64,000 nt of DNA from Pseudomonas sp. GV085 (GCF_003050925.1 NZ_QAOV01000009.1:1-64000); one strand, 5' to 3'. Numbered from the stretch's first letter, positions 21,103 through 30,577 are shown. Numbers and translations: made by a program. Notes: generated from the letters alone by a model not told the origin.

Positions 21103-22440
21103 ATGAGCAAAAAATATTTTGGCACCGATGGTATTCGTGGGCGTGTCGGTGAATACCCGATCACTCCTGATTTCATGCTCAAGCTCGGCTGGGCTGCAGG
21201 TATGGCGTTCCGCAAGATGGGTGCCTGCAAGGTATTGGTAGGCAAGGACACCCGGATCTCCGGCTACATGTTCGAGTCTGCGCTTGAAGCAGGGCTGACG
21301 TCGGCAGGTGCCGATGTGATGCTTCTGGGGCCTATGCCGACCCCGGCCATTGCCTACCTGACGCGTACCTTTCATGCCGAAGCTGGCATCGTGATCAGTG
21401 CGTCGCACAATCCGCATGATGACAATGGCATCAAGTTCTTCTCCGGCAATGGCACCAAGCTTCCGGATGAAGTCGAGCACATGATCGAAGAGCTGCTCGA
21501 TACGCCAATGACTGTGGTTGAGTCGAGCAAGATCGGCAAGGTGTCGCGAATCAATGACGCGTCGGGTCGCTATATCGAGTTCTGCAAGAGCAGTGTGCCG
21601 ACCGGTACCAGCTTTACCGGCCTCAAGATTGTGATCGACTGCGCCCATGGTGCGACCTATAAAGTGGCTCCGAGTGTGTTTCGTGAGTTGGGTGCCGAGG
21701 TCGTGGTCTTGTCCGCGCAGCCCAATGGTTTGAATATCAATGACAACTGCGGCTCGACCCATATGGGGCAACTGCAGGCCGCTGTGCTGGCTGAACACGC
21801 CGATCTGGGTATCGCCTTCGATGGTGATGGTGACCGGGTATTGATGGTGGATCACACAGGGGCCATCGTCGATGGCGATGAGTTGCTGTTCATCATTGCT
21901 CGCGACCTGCATGAGCGAGACAAGCTGCAAGGTGGTGTAGTCGGTACGCTGATGAGCAACCTGGGATTGGAGTTGGCCTTGGCCGACCTGGCGATTCCAT
22001 TTGTCCGCGCCAATGTTGGTGATCGTTATGTGATTGCTGATCTGCTGGAGCGCAACTGGCTGGTCGGTGGCGAAAATTCGGGTCATATCGTTTGCTTCAA
22101 TTACACCACCACGGGTGATGCGATTATCGCCGCGTTGCAGGTGCTGAAGGCGTTGAAAGCCCGTGCGCAAGGTTTGGCTGAAGCGCGTCAGGCGCTGCGC
22201 AAATGCCCTCAGGTGCTGATCAACGTTCGCTTCGGTGGCGGCGCAAACCCTCTCGATCATCCGTCGGTCAAGGAAGCCAGCGAGCGTGTGACCAAGGCCA
22301 TGGCAGGTCGGGGGCGTGTGTTGTTGCGCAAGTCCGGAACCGAACCACTGGTGCGTGTGATGGTCGAAGGCGAAGACGAAACGCAGGTTCGTGGCTATGC
22401 CGAAGAGCTGGCGAAACTGGTAACTGAAGTTTCTGCCTGA
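21103..22440 (+). CDS. glmM: Phosphoglucosamine mutase
   Basis: GlmM converts glucosamine-6-phosphate to glucosamine-1-phosphate on the way to UDP-GlcNAc for peptidoglycan and LPS. The 445-residue length is standard. The protein starts MSKKYFGTDGIRG and has the phosphorylated serine in ISASHNPHDDNG (Ser at about 101). The metal-binding DGDGDR follows, and RKSGTEPLVRVM forms the sugar-phosphate site near the C-terminus. An in-frame start at 21061 inside folP is not needed. Confidence 0.98.
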   Translation: MSKKYFGTDGIRGRVGEYPITPDFMLKLGWAAGMAFRKMGACKVLVGKDTRISGYMFESALEAGLTSAGADVMLLGPMPTPAIAYLTRTFHAEAGIVISASHNPHDDNGIKFFSGNGTKLPDEVEHMIEELLDTPMTVVESSKIGKVSRINDASGRYIEFCKSSVPTGTSFTGLKIVIDCAHGATYKVAPSVFRELGAEVVVLSAQPNGLNINDNCGSTHMGQLQAAVLAEHADLGIAFDGDGDRVLMVDHTGAIVDGDELLFIIARDLHERDKLQGGVVGTLMSNLGLELALADLAIPFVRANVGDRYVIADLLERNWLVGGENSGHIVCFNYTTTGDAIIAALQVLKALKARAQGLAEARQALRKCPQVLINVRFGGGANPLDHPSVKEASERVTKAMAGRGRVLLRKSGTEPLVRVMVEGEDETQVRGYAEELAKLVTEVSA

Positions 22441-22506
22441 TTTCGGCTTGCCAGCCATGATTGTGTTGGGTAACATCTGCGCCCACTTTGACCGACGAGG
22501 TACAGC

Positions 22507-23262
22507 ATGCGTCGCCCTATGGTAGCTGGTAACTGGAAGATGCACGGTACCCGCGCCAGCGTCGCTGAGCTGATCAACGGCCTTCGTGACTTGGCCTTGC
22601 CGAGCGGTGTTGATGTAGCGGTATTCCCGTCCTGCCTGCATATCAATCAAGTGATTGATGGCTTGCAGGGAAAGTCGATTTCGGTCGGCGCGCAGGACTC
22701 TGCGGTGGAATCCGGACAAGGTGCGTTGACCGGTGAGGTTGCACCGAGTCAGTTGGTGGATGCAGGTTGTTCCCTGGTGCTTGTCGGGCACTCCGAACGC
22801 CGCCAGATAATGGGCGAGCAGGACGCAGTGCTGATCCGCAAGTTCGCAGCGGCACAGGCATCCGGCTTGATCCCGGTGTTGTGCATAGGGGAAACCCTTG
22901 AGCAGCGCGAAGCCGGGAAAACGATCGAGGTTGTTTCGGCGCAGCTGGACAGCATCATCGACGAGCTGGGTGTCGGTGTGTTTGCAAAGGCAGTGATCGC
23001 TTACGAGCCGGTCTGGGCCATTGGCACCGGGCTGACTGCTTCGCCGCAACAGGCGCAGGATGTGCATGCAGCCATTCGCGCCAGGTTGGCGGAAAAGAAT
23101 TCTGAAGTCGCGCAAAGTGTGCGGCTTCTATACGGCGGCAGCGTGAAGGCGGCCAATGCGGTCGAACTGTTCGGCATGCCGGATATCGATGGGGGCCTGA
23201 TTGGTGGGGCTTCCCTGAATGCAGATGAGTTCGGTGCGATCTGTCGCGCCGCGGGAAACTGA
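22507..23262 (+). CDS. tpiA: Triosephosphate isomerase
   Basis: TpiA interconverts dihydroxyacetone phosphate and glyceraldehyde-3-phosphate. The 251-residue TIM barrel shows the substrate-binding GNWKMHGT near the start, the catalytic His in LVGHSERR (about 97), and the catalytic Glu in AYEPVWAIGTG (about 169). The phosphate-binding LYGGSVKAAN and GGLIGGASL are near the end. It lies between glmM and secG, which begins four bases after its stop. Confidence 0.98.
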   Translation: MRRPMVAGNWKMHGTRASVAELINGLRDLALPSGVDVAVFPSCLHINQVIDGLQGKSISVGAQDSAVESGQGALTGEVAPSQLVDAGCSLVLVGHSERRQIMGEQDAVLIRKFAAAQASGLIPVLCIGETLEQREAGKTIEVVSAQLDSIIDELGVGVFAKAVIAYEPVWAIGTGLTASPQQAQDVHAAIRARLAEKNSEVAQSVRLLYGGSVKAANAVELFGMPDIDGGLIGGASLNADEFGAICRAAGN

Positions 23263-23266
23263 AAAA

Positions 23267-23650
23267 ATGCTGGAAACAGTCGTAGTCGTTTTTCATCTGC
23301 TGGGTGCATTGGGCGTAGTAGCTCTGGTTTTGCTGCAGCAGGGTAAAGGTGCGGATGCTGGCGCGTCTTTCGGAGCAGGTGCTTCAAATACTGTGTTCGG
23401 AAGCCAAGGTTCCTCTACCTTTCTTAGTAAGTTTACTGCTATACTTGCCGCAGGTTTTTTCATAACCAGCTTGGGGTTAGGTTACTTTGCTAAAGAGAAG
23501 GCTCACCAGCTGACTCAAGTAGGTCTCCCAAATCCAGCGGTACTGGAAGTTCCAAAGCAACAACCGGCTTCTGATGATGTCCCGGTGCTTCAAGAGCAAA
23601 AGTCGGCTACTCCAGCGACTGACGTACCTCCAGCTCAAGAGCAGAAGTAA
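23267..23650 (+). CDS. secG: Protein translocase subunit SecG
   Basis: SecG is the small non-essential partner of SecY and SecE in the inner-membrane translocon. The 127-residue protein has two membrane segments (about 2-22 and 52-72) separated by LLQQGKGADAGASFGAGASN, a conserved family loop. A longer, variable Pro/Gln/Glu-rich tail follows. The start at 23267 gives the standard MLETVVVVFHLL beginning. Confidence 0.96.
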   Translation: MLETVVVVFHLLGALGVVALVLLQQGKGADAGASFGAGASNTVFGSQGSSTFLSKFTAILAAGFFITSLGLGYFAKEKAHQLTQVGLPNPAVLEVPKQQPASDDVPVLQEQKSATPATDVPPAQEQK

Positions 23651-23672
23651 GAAGGGTTTCAAACGTAGTATT

Positions 23673-23758
23673 GCCGAGGTGGTGGAATTGGTAGACACGC
23701 AACCTTGAGGTGGTTGTGCCCATAGGGTGTAGGGGTTCGAGTCCCCTTCTCGGTACCA
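23673..23758 (+). tRNA. tRNA-Leu (GAG)
   Basis: An 86-base class II tRNA with encoded CCA. The acceptor stem begins GCCGAGG. The anticodon stem CAACC / GGTTG encloses the loop TTGAGGT with anticodon GAG. A variable arm and the T arm with GGTTCGAGTCC are present. The secG / tRNA-Leu / tRNA-fMet / rimP order is as in other pseudomonads. Confidence 0.97.
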
Positions 23759-23770
23759 ATTAGTCAGGAG

Positions 23771-23792
23771 AGCCCGCTGTTGCGGGCTTTCT
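23771..23792 (+). terminator. Terminator after tRNA-Leu
   Basis: AGCCCGC / GCGGGCT with a four-base loop and a short TTTCTT run, 13 bases after the tRNA. It ends the secG/tRNA-Leu transcript. Confidence 0.8.
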
Positions 23793-23810
23793 TGCAGGTG
23801 GAAGGTTACA

Positions 23811-23839
23811 TTGACCCTGTAGGGGATCGGTCGTATACT
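23811..23839 (+). promoter_or_regulatory. Sigma-70 promoter of tRNA-fMet
   Basis: TTGACC (23811-23816), a 17-base spacer, and TATACT (23834-23839), 16 bases before the mature tRNA 5' end. It is nearly consensus and has a GC-rich stretch after the -10, as is common for stable RNA promoters. Confidence 0.85.
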
Positions 23840-23855
23840 TCCGCCCCAGCTTTGT

Positions 23856-23932
<77 letters not shown>

Positions 23933-23936
23933 GTTT

Positions 23937-23963
23937 AAGGAGCCCCTTTTAAGGGGCTTTTTG
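23937..23963 (+). terminator. Terminator after tRNA-fMet
   Basis: AGCCCC / GGGGCT around TTTTAA followed by TTTTTG. Typical intrinsic terminator directly after the tRNA. Confidence 0.85.
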
Positions 23964-24007
23964 TTAGCTGGACACTTTCAACGCCGCTGTTCGACGGCGT
24001 TTCAAGG

Positions 24008-24030
24008 ATGGGCGTTTCGCCCATTTTTTT
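24008..24030 (+). terminator. Second terminator before rimP
   Basis: ATGGGCG / CGCCCAT with a TTT loop and seven Ts. A further hairpin (AACGCCG / CGGCGTT, 23980-24001) stands just before it. Stacked terminators here insulate or attenuate entry into the rimP-nusA-infB operon. Confidence 0.8.
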
Positions 24031-24070
24031 ATTTTGCATAGCATGCACATACATGCACTAGGGGGTTCAG

Positions 24071-24529
24071 GTGTCGAGCAAGCTAGAAGAGTTGCAGGCC
24101 TTGCTGGCCCCGGTGGTCGTGGCCCTAGGCTATGAATGCTGGGGTATCGAGTTTTCGGCTCAGGGTCGTCACTCGATGTTGCGCGTTTATATCGATAAAG
24201 AAGGCGGCGTGCTGGTGGACGATTGCGCCATCGTCAGCCGTCAGATCAGCGGTGTGCTGGATGTTGAAGATCCAATCGCCGTTGAATACACCCTTGAAGT
24301 TTCCTCGCCTGGCATGGAACGCCCGCTGTTCACTCTTGAGCAGTTTGCAAAATTTGCCGGTGAACAAGTGAAGATCAAGCTGCGCTCGCCTTTTGAAGGA
24401 CGACGCAACTTTCAGGGCCTTCTGCGCGGCGTAGAAGAGCAGGATGTCGTGGTGCAGGTAGAAGACCATGAGTTCCTGTTGCCGATCGATATGATCGACA
24501 AGGCCAACATTATTCCCAGTTTTGACTGA
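24071..24529 (+). CDS. rimP: Ribosome maturation factor RimP
   Basis: RimP helps assemble the 30S ribosomal subunit. The 152-residue protein starts at a GTG (MSSKLEELQALLAPVV). It has the N-terminal domain with GYECWGIEF and LRVYIDKEGGV, the conserved LEVSSPGMERPL (about 76-87), and a C-terminal SH3-like domain. It is the first gene of the rimP-nusA-infB-rbfA-truB-rpsO-pnp cluster that is widely conserved in gammaproteobacteria. Confidence 0.97.
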   Translation: MSSKLEELQALLAPVVVALGYECWGIEFSAQGRHSMLRVYIDKEGGVLVDDCAIVSRQISGVLDVEDPIAVEYTLEVSSPGMERPLFTLEQFAKFAGEQVKIKLRSPFEGRRNFQGLLRGVEEQDVVVQVEDHEFLLPIDMIDKANIIPSFD

Positions 24530-24588
24530 GGCGTGCCAGATACTGCGGATCCCGCGGATCCAATGGCTTGCGAAAGGCGAGGCGTACG

Positions 24589-26070
24589 ATGAGCAAAGAA
24601 GTACTGCTGGTTGTTGAGTCGGTATCCAATGAAAAGGGCGTACCGGCAAACGTGATTTTTGAAGCGCTGGAGCTGGCTCTGGCCACTGCTACAAAAAAGC
24701 GTTTCGAAGACGAAGTTGATCTGCGTGTGGAAATCAATCGCCACACGGGTGCATACGAGACATTCCGTCGCTGGACGGTCGTCGAAGAAGCAGACCTGGA
24801 CGATCCGGCCATCGAAACCTGGCCGAGCAAGGTTGCCGAAACGCATCCTGGCGCCAAGGTCGGTGATGTCGTAGAAGAGAAAATCGAGTCCATCGAGTTC
24901 GGCCGCATCGCTGCACAGACTGCCAAGCAAGTCATTGTGCAGAAAGTTCGCGAAGCCGAGCGCGCTCAGGTTGTTGACGCTTACCGCGAGCGCCTGGGTG
25001 AAATCATCTCCGGCACCGTGAAAAAAGTCACCCGCGACAACGTGATCGTTGATCTGGGCAACAACGCTGAAGCGTTGCTGGCCCGTGAAGACATCATTTC
25101 TCGCGAAACTTTCCGGGTTGGCGTGCGTCTGCGTGCGCTGCTCAAGGAAATCCGCACCGAGAACCGCGGCCCGCAGTTGATCCTGTCGCGCACCGCGCCG
25201 GAAATGCTGATCGAGTTGTTCCGCATCGAAGTGCCGGAAATTGCCGAAGGCCTGATCGAAGTGATGGCTGCGTCCCGTGATCCGGGTTCGCGTGCCAAGA
25301 TCGCCGTTCGCTCCAAGGACAAACGCATCGACCCGCAAGGCGCTTGCATCGGTATGCGCGGTTCGCGCGTCCAGGCAGTGTCGGGTGAGTTGGGCGGTGA
25401 GCGTGTTGACATCGTTCTGTGGGACGACAACCCGGCTCAGTTCGTGATCAACGCCATGTCCCCGGCCGAGGTTGCGGCAATTATCGTTGACGAAGATGCC
25501 CACGCAATGGACATCGCCGTTGGCGCAGACAATCTGGCTCAGGCCATCGGTCGCGGTGGTCAGAACGTGCGTCTGGCCAGCCAGTTGACTGGCTGGACCC
25601 TGAACGTGATGACCGAATCGGACATCCAGGCTAAACAGCAAGCGGAAACCGGCGACATCCTGCGCAACTTCATCGACGAGCTGGAAGTCGACGAAGATCT
25701 GGCACAGGTGCTGGTGGACGAAGGCTTTACCAGCCTGGAAGAGATTGCCTACGTACCGTTGGAAGAAATGCTCAACATCGACGGCTTTGACGAAGACACC
25801 GTCAACGAGCTTCGCGCTCGGGCCAAGGATCGCTTGTTGACTAAAGCCATCGCTACTGAGGAAAAGCTGGCAGACGCCCATCCGGCCGAAGACCTGCTCT
25901 CGCTTGAGGGTATGGACAAGGATTTGGCGATGGAACTGGCGGTGCGCGGCGTAATTACCCGCGAAGACCTGGCCGAGCAGTCTATTGACGACCTGCTCGA
26001 CATCGACGGCATTGACGATGATCGTGCCGGCAAGTTGATCATGGCCGCCCGAGCCCACTGGTTCGAGTAA
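24589..26070 (+). CDS. nusA: Transcription termination/antitermination factor NusA
   Basis: NusA binds RNA polymerase and modulates pausing, termination and antitermination. The 493-residue protein has an N-terminal polymerase-binding domain (MSKEVLLVVESVSNEKGVP), an S1 domain (about 135-200), and KH domains with IGMRGSRVQAVSGELGGE and AIGRGGQNVRLASQL. Two C-terminal acidic repeats (about 365-490) complete it. The frame extends back to 24568, but the start at 24589 is standard. Confidence 0.98.
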   Translation: MSKEVLLVVESVSNEKGVPANVIFEALELALATATKKRFEDEVDLRVEINRHTGAYETFRRWTVVEEADLDDPAIETWPSKVAETHPGAKVGDVVEEKIESIEFGRIAAQTAKQVIVQKVREAERAQVVDAYRERLGEIISGTVKKVTRDNVIVDLGNNAEALLAREDIISRETFRVGVRLRALLKEIRTENRGPQLILSRTAPEMLIELFRIEVPEIAEGLIEVMAASRDPGSRAKIAVRSKDKRIDPQGACIGMRGSRVQAVSGELGGERVDIVLWDDNPAQFVINAMSPAEVAAIIVDEDAHAMDIAVGADNLAQAIGRGGQNVRLASQLTGWTLNVMTESDIQAKQQAETGDILRNFIDELEVDEDLAQVLVDEGFTSLEEIAYVPLEEMLNIDGFDEDTVNELRARAKDRLLTKAIATEEKLADAHPAEDLLSLEGMDKDLAMELAVRGVITREDLAEQSIDDLLDIDGIDDDRAGKLIMAARAHWFE

Positions 26071-26097
26071 TTAGGCGCGGCCTGAGGAGAGAAGTGC

Positions 26098-28623
26098 ATG
26101 ACGCAAGTCACGGTGAAACAACTGGCCGATGAGGTCAAAACACCGGTAGAGCGCCTGTTGCAGCAGATGCGTGAGGCAGGTCTGCCGCACACCGCCGCCG
26201 AAGAAAGTGTGACTGACAGTGAGAAGCAATCGTTGCTGACTCACTTGAAAAGCAGCCACAAGGCGAAAGTGGAAGAACCACGCAAGATTACGCTGCAGCG
26301 TAAAACCACCAGCACCCTGCGGGTTGCTGGCAGCAAGAGCATCAGCGTTGAAGTACGCAAGAAGAAAGTCTTCGTACAGCGCAGCCCGGAAGAAATCGAA
26401 GCCGAGCGCAAGCGTGAACTGGATGAACGTCGCGCAGTAGAAAATGCTGCTCGTCAGAAGGCTGAAGAAGAAGCCAAGCGTCGCGCCGAAGAAGAAGCGC
26501 GTCGCCAGCCTGCTGCTGCGCCGACCGCTCAAGCCGTACCTGTTGCAGCGACTGCTGTGGTGGCCGAGCCAGTTCGCGAAAGCGCACCGGTTGTGGCAGC
26601 CGCTCCAGCTCCTGCGGTCGATACCCGCAAGCGTGACGAACAGCGCCGTCCGGACAAGCCACGTGCCGATGACAACAGTCGTCGCGGTAGCGGCGACGGC
26701 GAGCGCAAAAACGCTCCGCATCGTGCTTCGGTCAAGGAAAAGGCGCCGGCTCCACGCGTTGCCCCACGTACTACCGACGAAGAAAGCGATGGCTTCCGTC
26801 GTGGTGGTCGCGGCAAGGCCAAGCTGAAGAAGCGCAACGCCCACGGTTTCCAGAGCCCGACCGGCCCTGTCGTGCGCGAAGTGAAGATCGGCGAGACCAT
26901 CACTGTTGGCGATCTCGCCCAGCAGATGTCGGTCAAGGCTGCTGAAATCATCAAGTTCATGTTCAAACTGGGTACTCCAGCGACCATCAACCAGGTACTG
27001 GATCAGGAAACTGCCCAACTGGTTGCTGAAGAGCTGGGCCACAAAGTGACCCTGGTCAGCGACACCGCCCTGGAAGATTCCCTGGCCGAGTCCCTGAAGT
27101 TTGAAGGCGAGGCAGTTTCCCGTGCACCAGTCGTGACCGTCATGGGCCACGTTGACCACGGTAAGACTTCCCTGCTCGACTACATCCGTCGTGCCAAGGT
27201 TGCTGCTGGCGAAGCCGGTGGTATCACCCAGCACATCGGCGCGTACCACGTTGAAACCGACCGTGGCATGGTGACGTTCCTCGACACCCCTGGTCACGCC
27301 GCGTTTACCGCAATGCGTGCCCGTGGTGCCAAGGCGACCGACATCGTGATCCTGGTGGTTGCAGCGGACGACGGCGTGATGCCACAAACCATCGAAGCCG
27401 TTCAGCATGCCAAGGCAGCTGGCGTACCGTTGGTAGTAGCAGTGAACAAAATCGACAAGCCGGGCGCCGATCTCGATCGCATCCGTAGCGAACTGTCGGT
27501 TCACGGCGTGACGTCGGAAGAGTGGGGCGGTGACACGCCGTTCGTACCGGTTTCGGCGAAGATGGGTACTGGCGTCGACGAATTGCTCGAAGCGGTACTG
27601 CTGCAAGCCGAAGTTCTGGAACTGACTGCAACTCCATCGGCTCCTGGCCGTGGCGTCGTGGTTGAATCCCGTCTCGACAAGGGCCGTGGTCCGGTGGCTA
27701 CCGTTCTGGTTCAAGACGGTACCCTGCGTCAGGGCGACATGGTCCTGGTCGGTTCGAACTATGGCCGCGTTCGTGCCATGCTCGACGAGAACGGCAAGTC
27801 AATCAAGGAAGCCGGTCCGGCCATCCCTGTCGAGATCCTCGGCCTGGACGGTACCCCGGATGCTGGCGACGAGATGAGCGTGGTTGCCGACGAGAAGAAA
27901 GCCCGTGAAGTGGCTCTGTTCCGTCAAGGCAAGTTCCGCGAAGTCAAACTGGCTCGTGCTCACGCCGGCAAGCTGGAAAACATCTTCGAAAACATGGGCC
28001 AGGAAGAGAAGAAGACGCTCAACATCGTCCTCAAATCCGACGTCCGTGGATCGCTGGAAGCGTTGAACGGTGCCTTGAACGGCCTGGGTAACGACGAAGT
28101 GCAAGTGCGTGTGGTCGGTGGCGGTGTCGGTGGTATCACCGAATCCGACGCCAACCTGGCGCTGGCCTCCAACGCTGTACTGTTCGGCTTCAACGTGCGT
28201 GCCGATGCCGGCGCGCGCAAGATCGTCGAGCAGGAAGGTCTGGATATGCGTTACTACAACGTGATCTACGACATCATCGAAGACGTCAAGAAAGCCCTGA
28301 CCGGTATGCTCGGCAGCGATGTTCGCGAGAACATCCTGGGTATCGCCGAAGTGCGTGACGTGTTCCGTTCGCCGAAGTTTGGCGCGATCGCCGGTTGCAT
28401 GGTGATCGAAGGTGTTGTGCACCGTAACCGTCCAATCCGCGTACTGCGTGAAGACATCGTTATCTTCGAAGGCGAGCTGGAATCCCTGCGCCGCTTCAAG
28501 GATGACGCTTCCGAAGTGCGTGCCGGCATGGAATGCGGTATCGGCGTGAAGAGCTACAACGACGTCAAGGTCGGTGACAAGATCGAAGTCTTCGAGAAGG
28601 TGCAGGTTGCTCGCAGCCTCTAA
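26098..28623 (+). CDS. infB: Translation initiation factor IF-2
   Basis: IF-2 is the GTPase that places initiator tRNA on the ribosome. The 841-residue product has the N-terminal IF2N domain (about 1-55) and a long charged Ala/Glu/Arg/Pro linker (about 95-240). The GTPase domain shows GHVDHGKTS, DTPGHAAF and NKIDKPGAD (about 345-510), followed by the C-terminal domains that bind fMet-tRNA. The gene follows nusA after 27 bases. Confidence 0.98.
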   Translation: MTQVTVKQLADEVKTPVERLLQQMREAGLPHTAAEESVTDSEKQSLLTHLKSSHKAKVEEPRKITLQRKTTSTLRVAGSKSISVEVRKKKVFVQRSPEEIEAERKRELDERRAVENAARQKAEEEAKRRAEEEARRQPAAAPTAQAVPVAATAVVAEPVRESAPVVAAAPAPAVDTRKRDEQRRPDKPRADDNSRRGSGDGERKNAPHRASVKEKAPAPRVAPRTTDEESDGFRRGGRGKAKLKKRNAHGFQSPTGPVVREVKIGETITVGDLAQQMSVKAAEIIKFMFKLGTPATINQVLDQETAQLVAEELGHKVTLVSDTALEDSLAESLKFEGEAVSRAPVVTVMGHVDHGKTSLLDYIRRAKVAAGEAGGITQHIGAYHVETDRGMVTFLDTPGHAAFTAMRARGAKATDIVILVVAADDGVMPQTIEAVQHAKAAGVPLVVAVNKIDKPGADLDRIRSELSVHGVTSEEWGGDTPFVPVSAKMGTGVDELLEAVLLQAEVLELTATPSAPGRGVVVESRLDKGRGPVATVLVQDGTLRQGDMVLVGSNYGRVRAMLDENGKSIKEAGPAIPVEILGLDGTPDAGDEMSVVADEKKAREVALFRQGKFREVKLARAHAGKLENIFENMGQEEKKTLNIVLKSDVRGSLEALNGALNGLGNDEVQVRVVGGGVGGITESDANLALASNAVLFGFNVRADAGARKIVEQEGLDMRYYNVIYDIIEDVKKALTGMLGSDVRENILGIAEVRDVFRSPKFGAIAGCMVIEGVVHRNRPIRVLREDIVIFEGELESLRRFKDDASEVRAGMECGIGVKSYNDVKVGDKIEVFEKVQVARSL

Positions 28624-28694
28624 TTCGCGCACTTCAGGAGCCGTGACGGCTAGCCGCATGCAAGTGCGCAACTCGTCAACAGGACTCTAAACGC

Positions 28695-28729
28695 AACGCC
28701 CGGTCTGGCTTTTGTCAGGCCGGGCGTTT
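28695..28729 (+). terminator. Stem-loop between infB and rbfA
   Basis: AACGCCCG pairs with CGGGCGTT, and the stem can extend through CTG / CAG, with a single following T run. It may be a partial terminator or processing site inside the operon, since rbfA follows only 54 bases later. Confidence 0.65.
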
Positions 28730-28782
28730 GCCGCTTTCAGACCTCACGGGTTTCACCGTGGGGCAGTAACAGGTAACAAGAC

Positions 28783-29184
28783 ATGGCAAAAGAATATAGC
28801 CGTACCCAACGCATCGGCGATCAGATGCAGCGCGAGCTGGCACAACTGATCCGTCGTGAAGTCAAAGACCCGCGCGTCGGCCTGGTCACCATTACCGCTG
28901 TGGAAGTCAGCCGTGACGTCGGTCACGCCAAGATTTTCATCACCGTGATGGGCCAGGACAGCGCTGAAGAAATTGCCCAAAGCATCAAGGTGCTCAACTC
29001 CGCCGCCGGTTTCCTGCGCATGCAGTTGGCTCGCGAGATGAAGCTGCGCAGCGTTCCACAGCTGCACTTCCACTACGACGAAAGCGTCGTACGCGGTGCG
29101 CATCTGTCGGCCCTGATCGAGCGCGCAGTGGCTGAAGACAATCAGCATCCGGTTGCGGCAGAAGCCGAAGACACCAAGGAGTAA
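28783..29184 (+). CDS. rbfA: Ribosome-binding factor A
   Basis: RbfA is a small KH-fold protein required for 16S rRNA 5' end maturation and for cold growth. The 133-residue protein starts MAKEYSRTQRIGDQMQRELA and has RDVGHAKIFITVMG and LRSVPQLHFHYDESV, the conserved ends of the domain. An acidic tail follows. It is separated from truB by three bases. Confidence 0.96.
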   Translation: MAKEYSRTQRIGDQMQRELAQLIRREVKDPRVGLVTITAVEVSRDVGHAKIFITVMGQDSAEEIAQSIKVLNSAAGFLRMQLAREMKLRSVPQLHFHYDESVVRGAHLSALIERAVAEDNQHPVAAEAEDTKE

Positions 29185-29187
29185 TCG

Positions 29188-30105
29188 GTGGCTCAGGTCA
29201 AACGTATCCGTCGTAACGTCAGCGGCATCATCCTGCTCGACAAGCCGCTGGGGTTCACCTCCAACGCGGCCCTGCAGAAGGTTCGCTGGTTGCTCAATGC
29301 CGAGAAGGCCGGACACACCGGCAGTCTCGATCCCCTGGCCACCGGCGTGTTGCCGCTGTGTTTTGGTGAGGCGACCAAGTTCTCGCAATACCTGCTCGAT
29401 TCCGACAAGGGTTACGAAACCCTGGCGCAACTGGGCAAGACCACCACCACGGCGGATGCCGAAGGTGAGGTTTTGCAGGAGCGTCCGGTGACCGTTGGTC
29501 GCACCGACATCGAGGCTGTACTGCCAAAATTTCGTGGGCAAATCAGTCAGATACCGCCGATGTACTCGGCACTCAAGCGCGATGGCCAGCCGCTGTACAA
29601 GCTGGCGCGTGCAGGCGAAGTAGTGGAGCGCGAACCGCGTTCTGTTACTATTACGCGCTTGGAATTGCTGGCCTTCGAAGGTGATACTGCGCGGCTGGCG
29701 GTGGATTGCACTAAAGGCACCTATATCCGCACCCTGGTGGAGGATATCGGTGAGCAACTCGGTTGTGGCGCTTACGTTGCGGAACTGCGACGTACCCAGG
29801 CCGGGCCATTCACCCTGGCGCAGACGGTTACCCTGGAAGAGCTGGAAGCAGTACATGCCGAAGGCGGCAACGAAGCGGTCGATCGCTTCCTGATGCCATC
29901 GGACAGCGGCCTGCTGGATTGGCCACTGTTGCAGTTCTCGGAAGCGAGTGCGTTCTACTGGCTCAACGGCCAGCCGGTACGTGCCCCGGATGCTCCGAAG
30001 TTCGGCATGGTGCGGGTACAGGATCACAATGGTCGCTTCATCGGTATCGGTGAAGTGAGCGAAGACGGGCGCATCGCGCCGCGTCGTTTGATTCGGTCAG
30101 AGTGA
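29188..30105 (+). CDS. truB: tRNA pseudouridine(55) synthase TruB
   Basis: TruB converts uridine 55 in the T loop of tRNAs to pseudouridine. The 305-residue protein (GTG start) has GIILLDKPLGFTSN at the N-terminus and the catalytic aspartate in GHTGSLDPLATGVLP (about 42-56). It also contains SQIPPMYSALKRDGQPLYKLAR, and a C-terminal PUA-like region. It lies in the conserved infB-rbfA-truB-rpsO order. Confidence 0.97.
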   Translation: MAQVKRIRRNVSGIILLDKPLGFTSNAALQKVRWLLNAEKAGHTGSLDPLATGVLPLCFGEATKFSQYLLDSDKGYETLAQLGKTTTTADAEGEVLQERPVTVGRTDIEAVLPKFRGQISQIPPMYSALKRDGQPLYKLARAGEVVEREPRSVTITRLELLAFEGDTARLAVDCTKGTYIRTLVEDIGEQLGCGAYVAELRRTQAGPFTLAQTVTLEELEAVHAEGGNEAVDRFLMPSDSGLLDWPLLQFSEASAFYWLNGQPVRAPDAPKFGMVRVQDHNGRFIGIGEVSEDGRIAPRRLIRSE

Positions 30106-30202
30106 CCGAAACCAGTCTGCGTAACAGCAGGCTGGCGAGGGTGGCTGTCAACAGGCACGGTCACTACTCATTTTTAGATACAGGGATTTGTCCCTGGCCT
30201 GT

Positions 30203-30231
30203 TGAAACTGTTTTTCGACAAACAGTTTCCT
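30203..30231 (+). other. Hairpin in the rpsO 5' leader
   Basis: GAAACTG and CAGTTTC pair around a 15-base loop, ending 17 bases before the rpsO start. S15 represses its own translation in E. coli through mRNA structure; this hairpin is a candidate for a similar role, but the shape is not the same by eye. Confidence 0.5.
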
Positions 30232-30248
30232 GATAAAAGGATTGCCTC

Positions 30249-30518
30249 ATGGCTCTCGACGTTCAAGAAAAAGCTCAAATCGTAGCTGACTACCAGCAAG
30301 CTGTTGGTGACACTGGTTCGCCAGAAGTGCAAGTTGCACTGCTGACCGCCAACATCAACAAGCTGCAAGGTCACTTCAAGGCCAACGGTAAAGACCACCA
30401 CTCCCGTCGTGGTCTGATCCGCATGGTTAACCAGCGTCGTAAGCTGCTGGACTACCTGAAAGGCAAGGATCTGGGTCGCTATCAGACTCTGATCGGTCGC
30501 CTGGGTCTGCGTCGCTAA
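30249..30518 (+). CDS. rpsO: 30S ribosomal protein S15
   Basis: S15 is a primary 16S rRNA binding protein needed early in 30S assembly. The 89-residue protein has the standard length and the motifs DTGSPEVQVALLTANINKL and HHSRRGLIRMVNQRRKLLDY, and ends GRLGLRR. A leader hairpin precedes it. Confidence 0.98.
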   Translation: MALDVQEKAQIVADYQQAVGDTGSPEVQVALLTANINKLQGHFKANGKDHHSRRGLIRMVNQRRKLLDYLKGKDLGRYQTLIGRLGLRR

Positions 30519-30552
30519 TAAGCGATTGCGCTAGAGGTTGGTTGTCTGTCGT

Positions 30553-30577
30553 GCGTCAGCGGGTTTCCCGCCAGCGC
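30553..30577 (+). other. Hairpin in the rpsO-pnp intergenic region
   Basis: GCG..GCGGG pairs with CCCGC..CGC around a TTT loop. In E. coli, RNase III cuts a leader hairpin upstream of pnp and PNPase then represses its own mRNA. This stem-loop is placed to play that part, though that is inference. Confidence 0.5.
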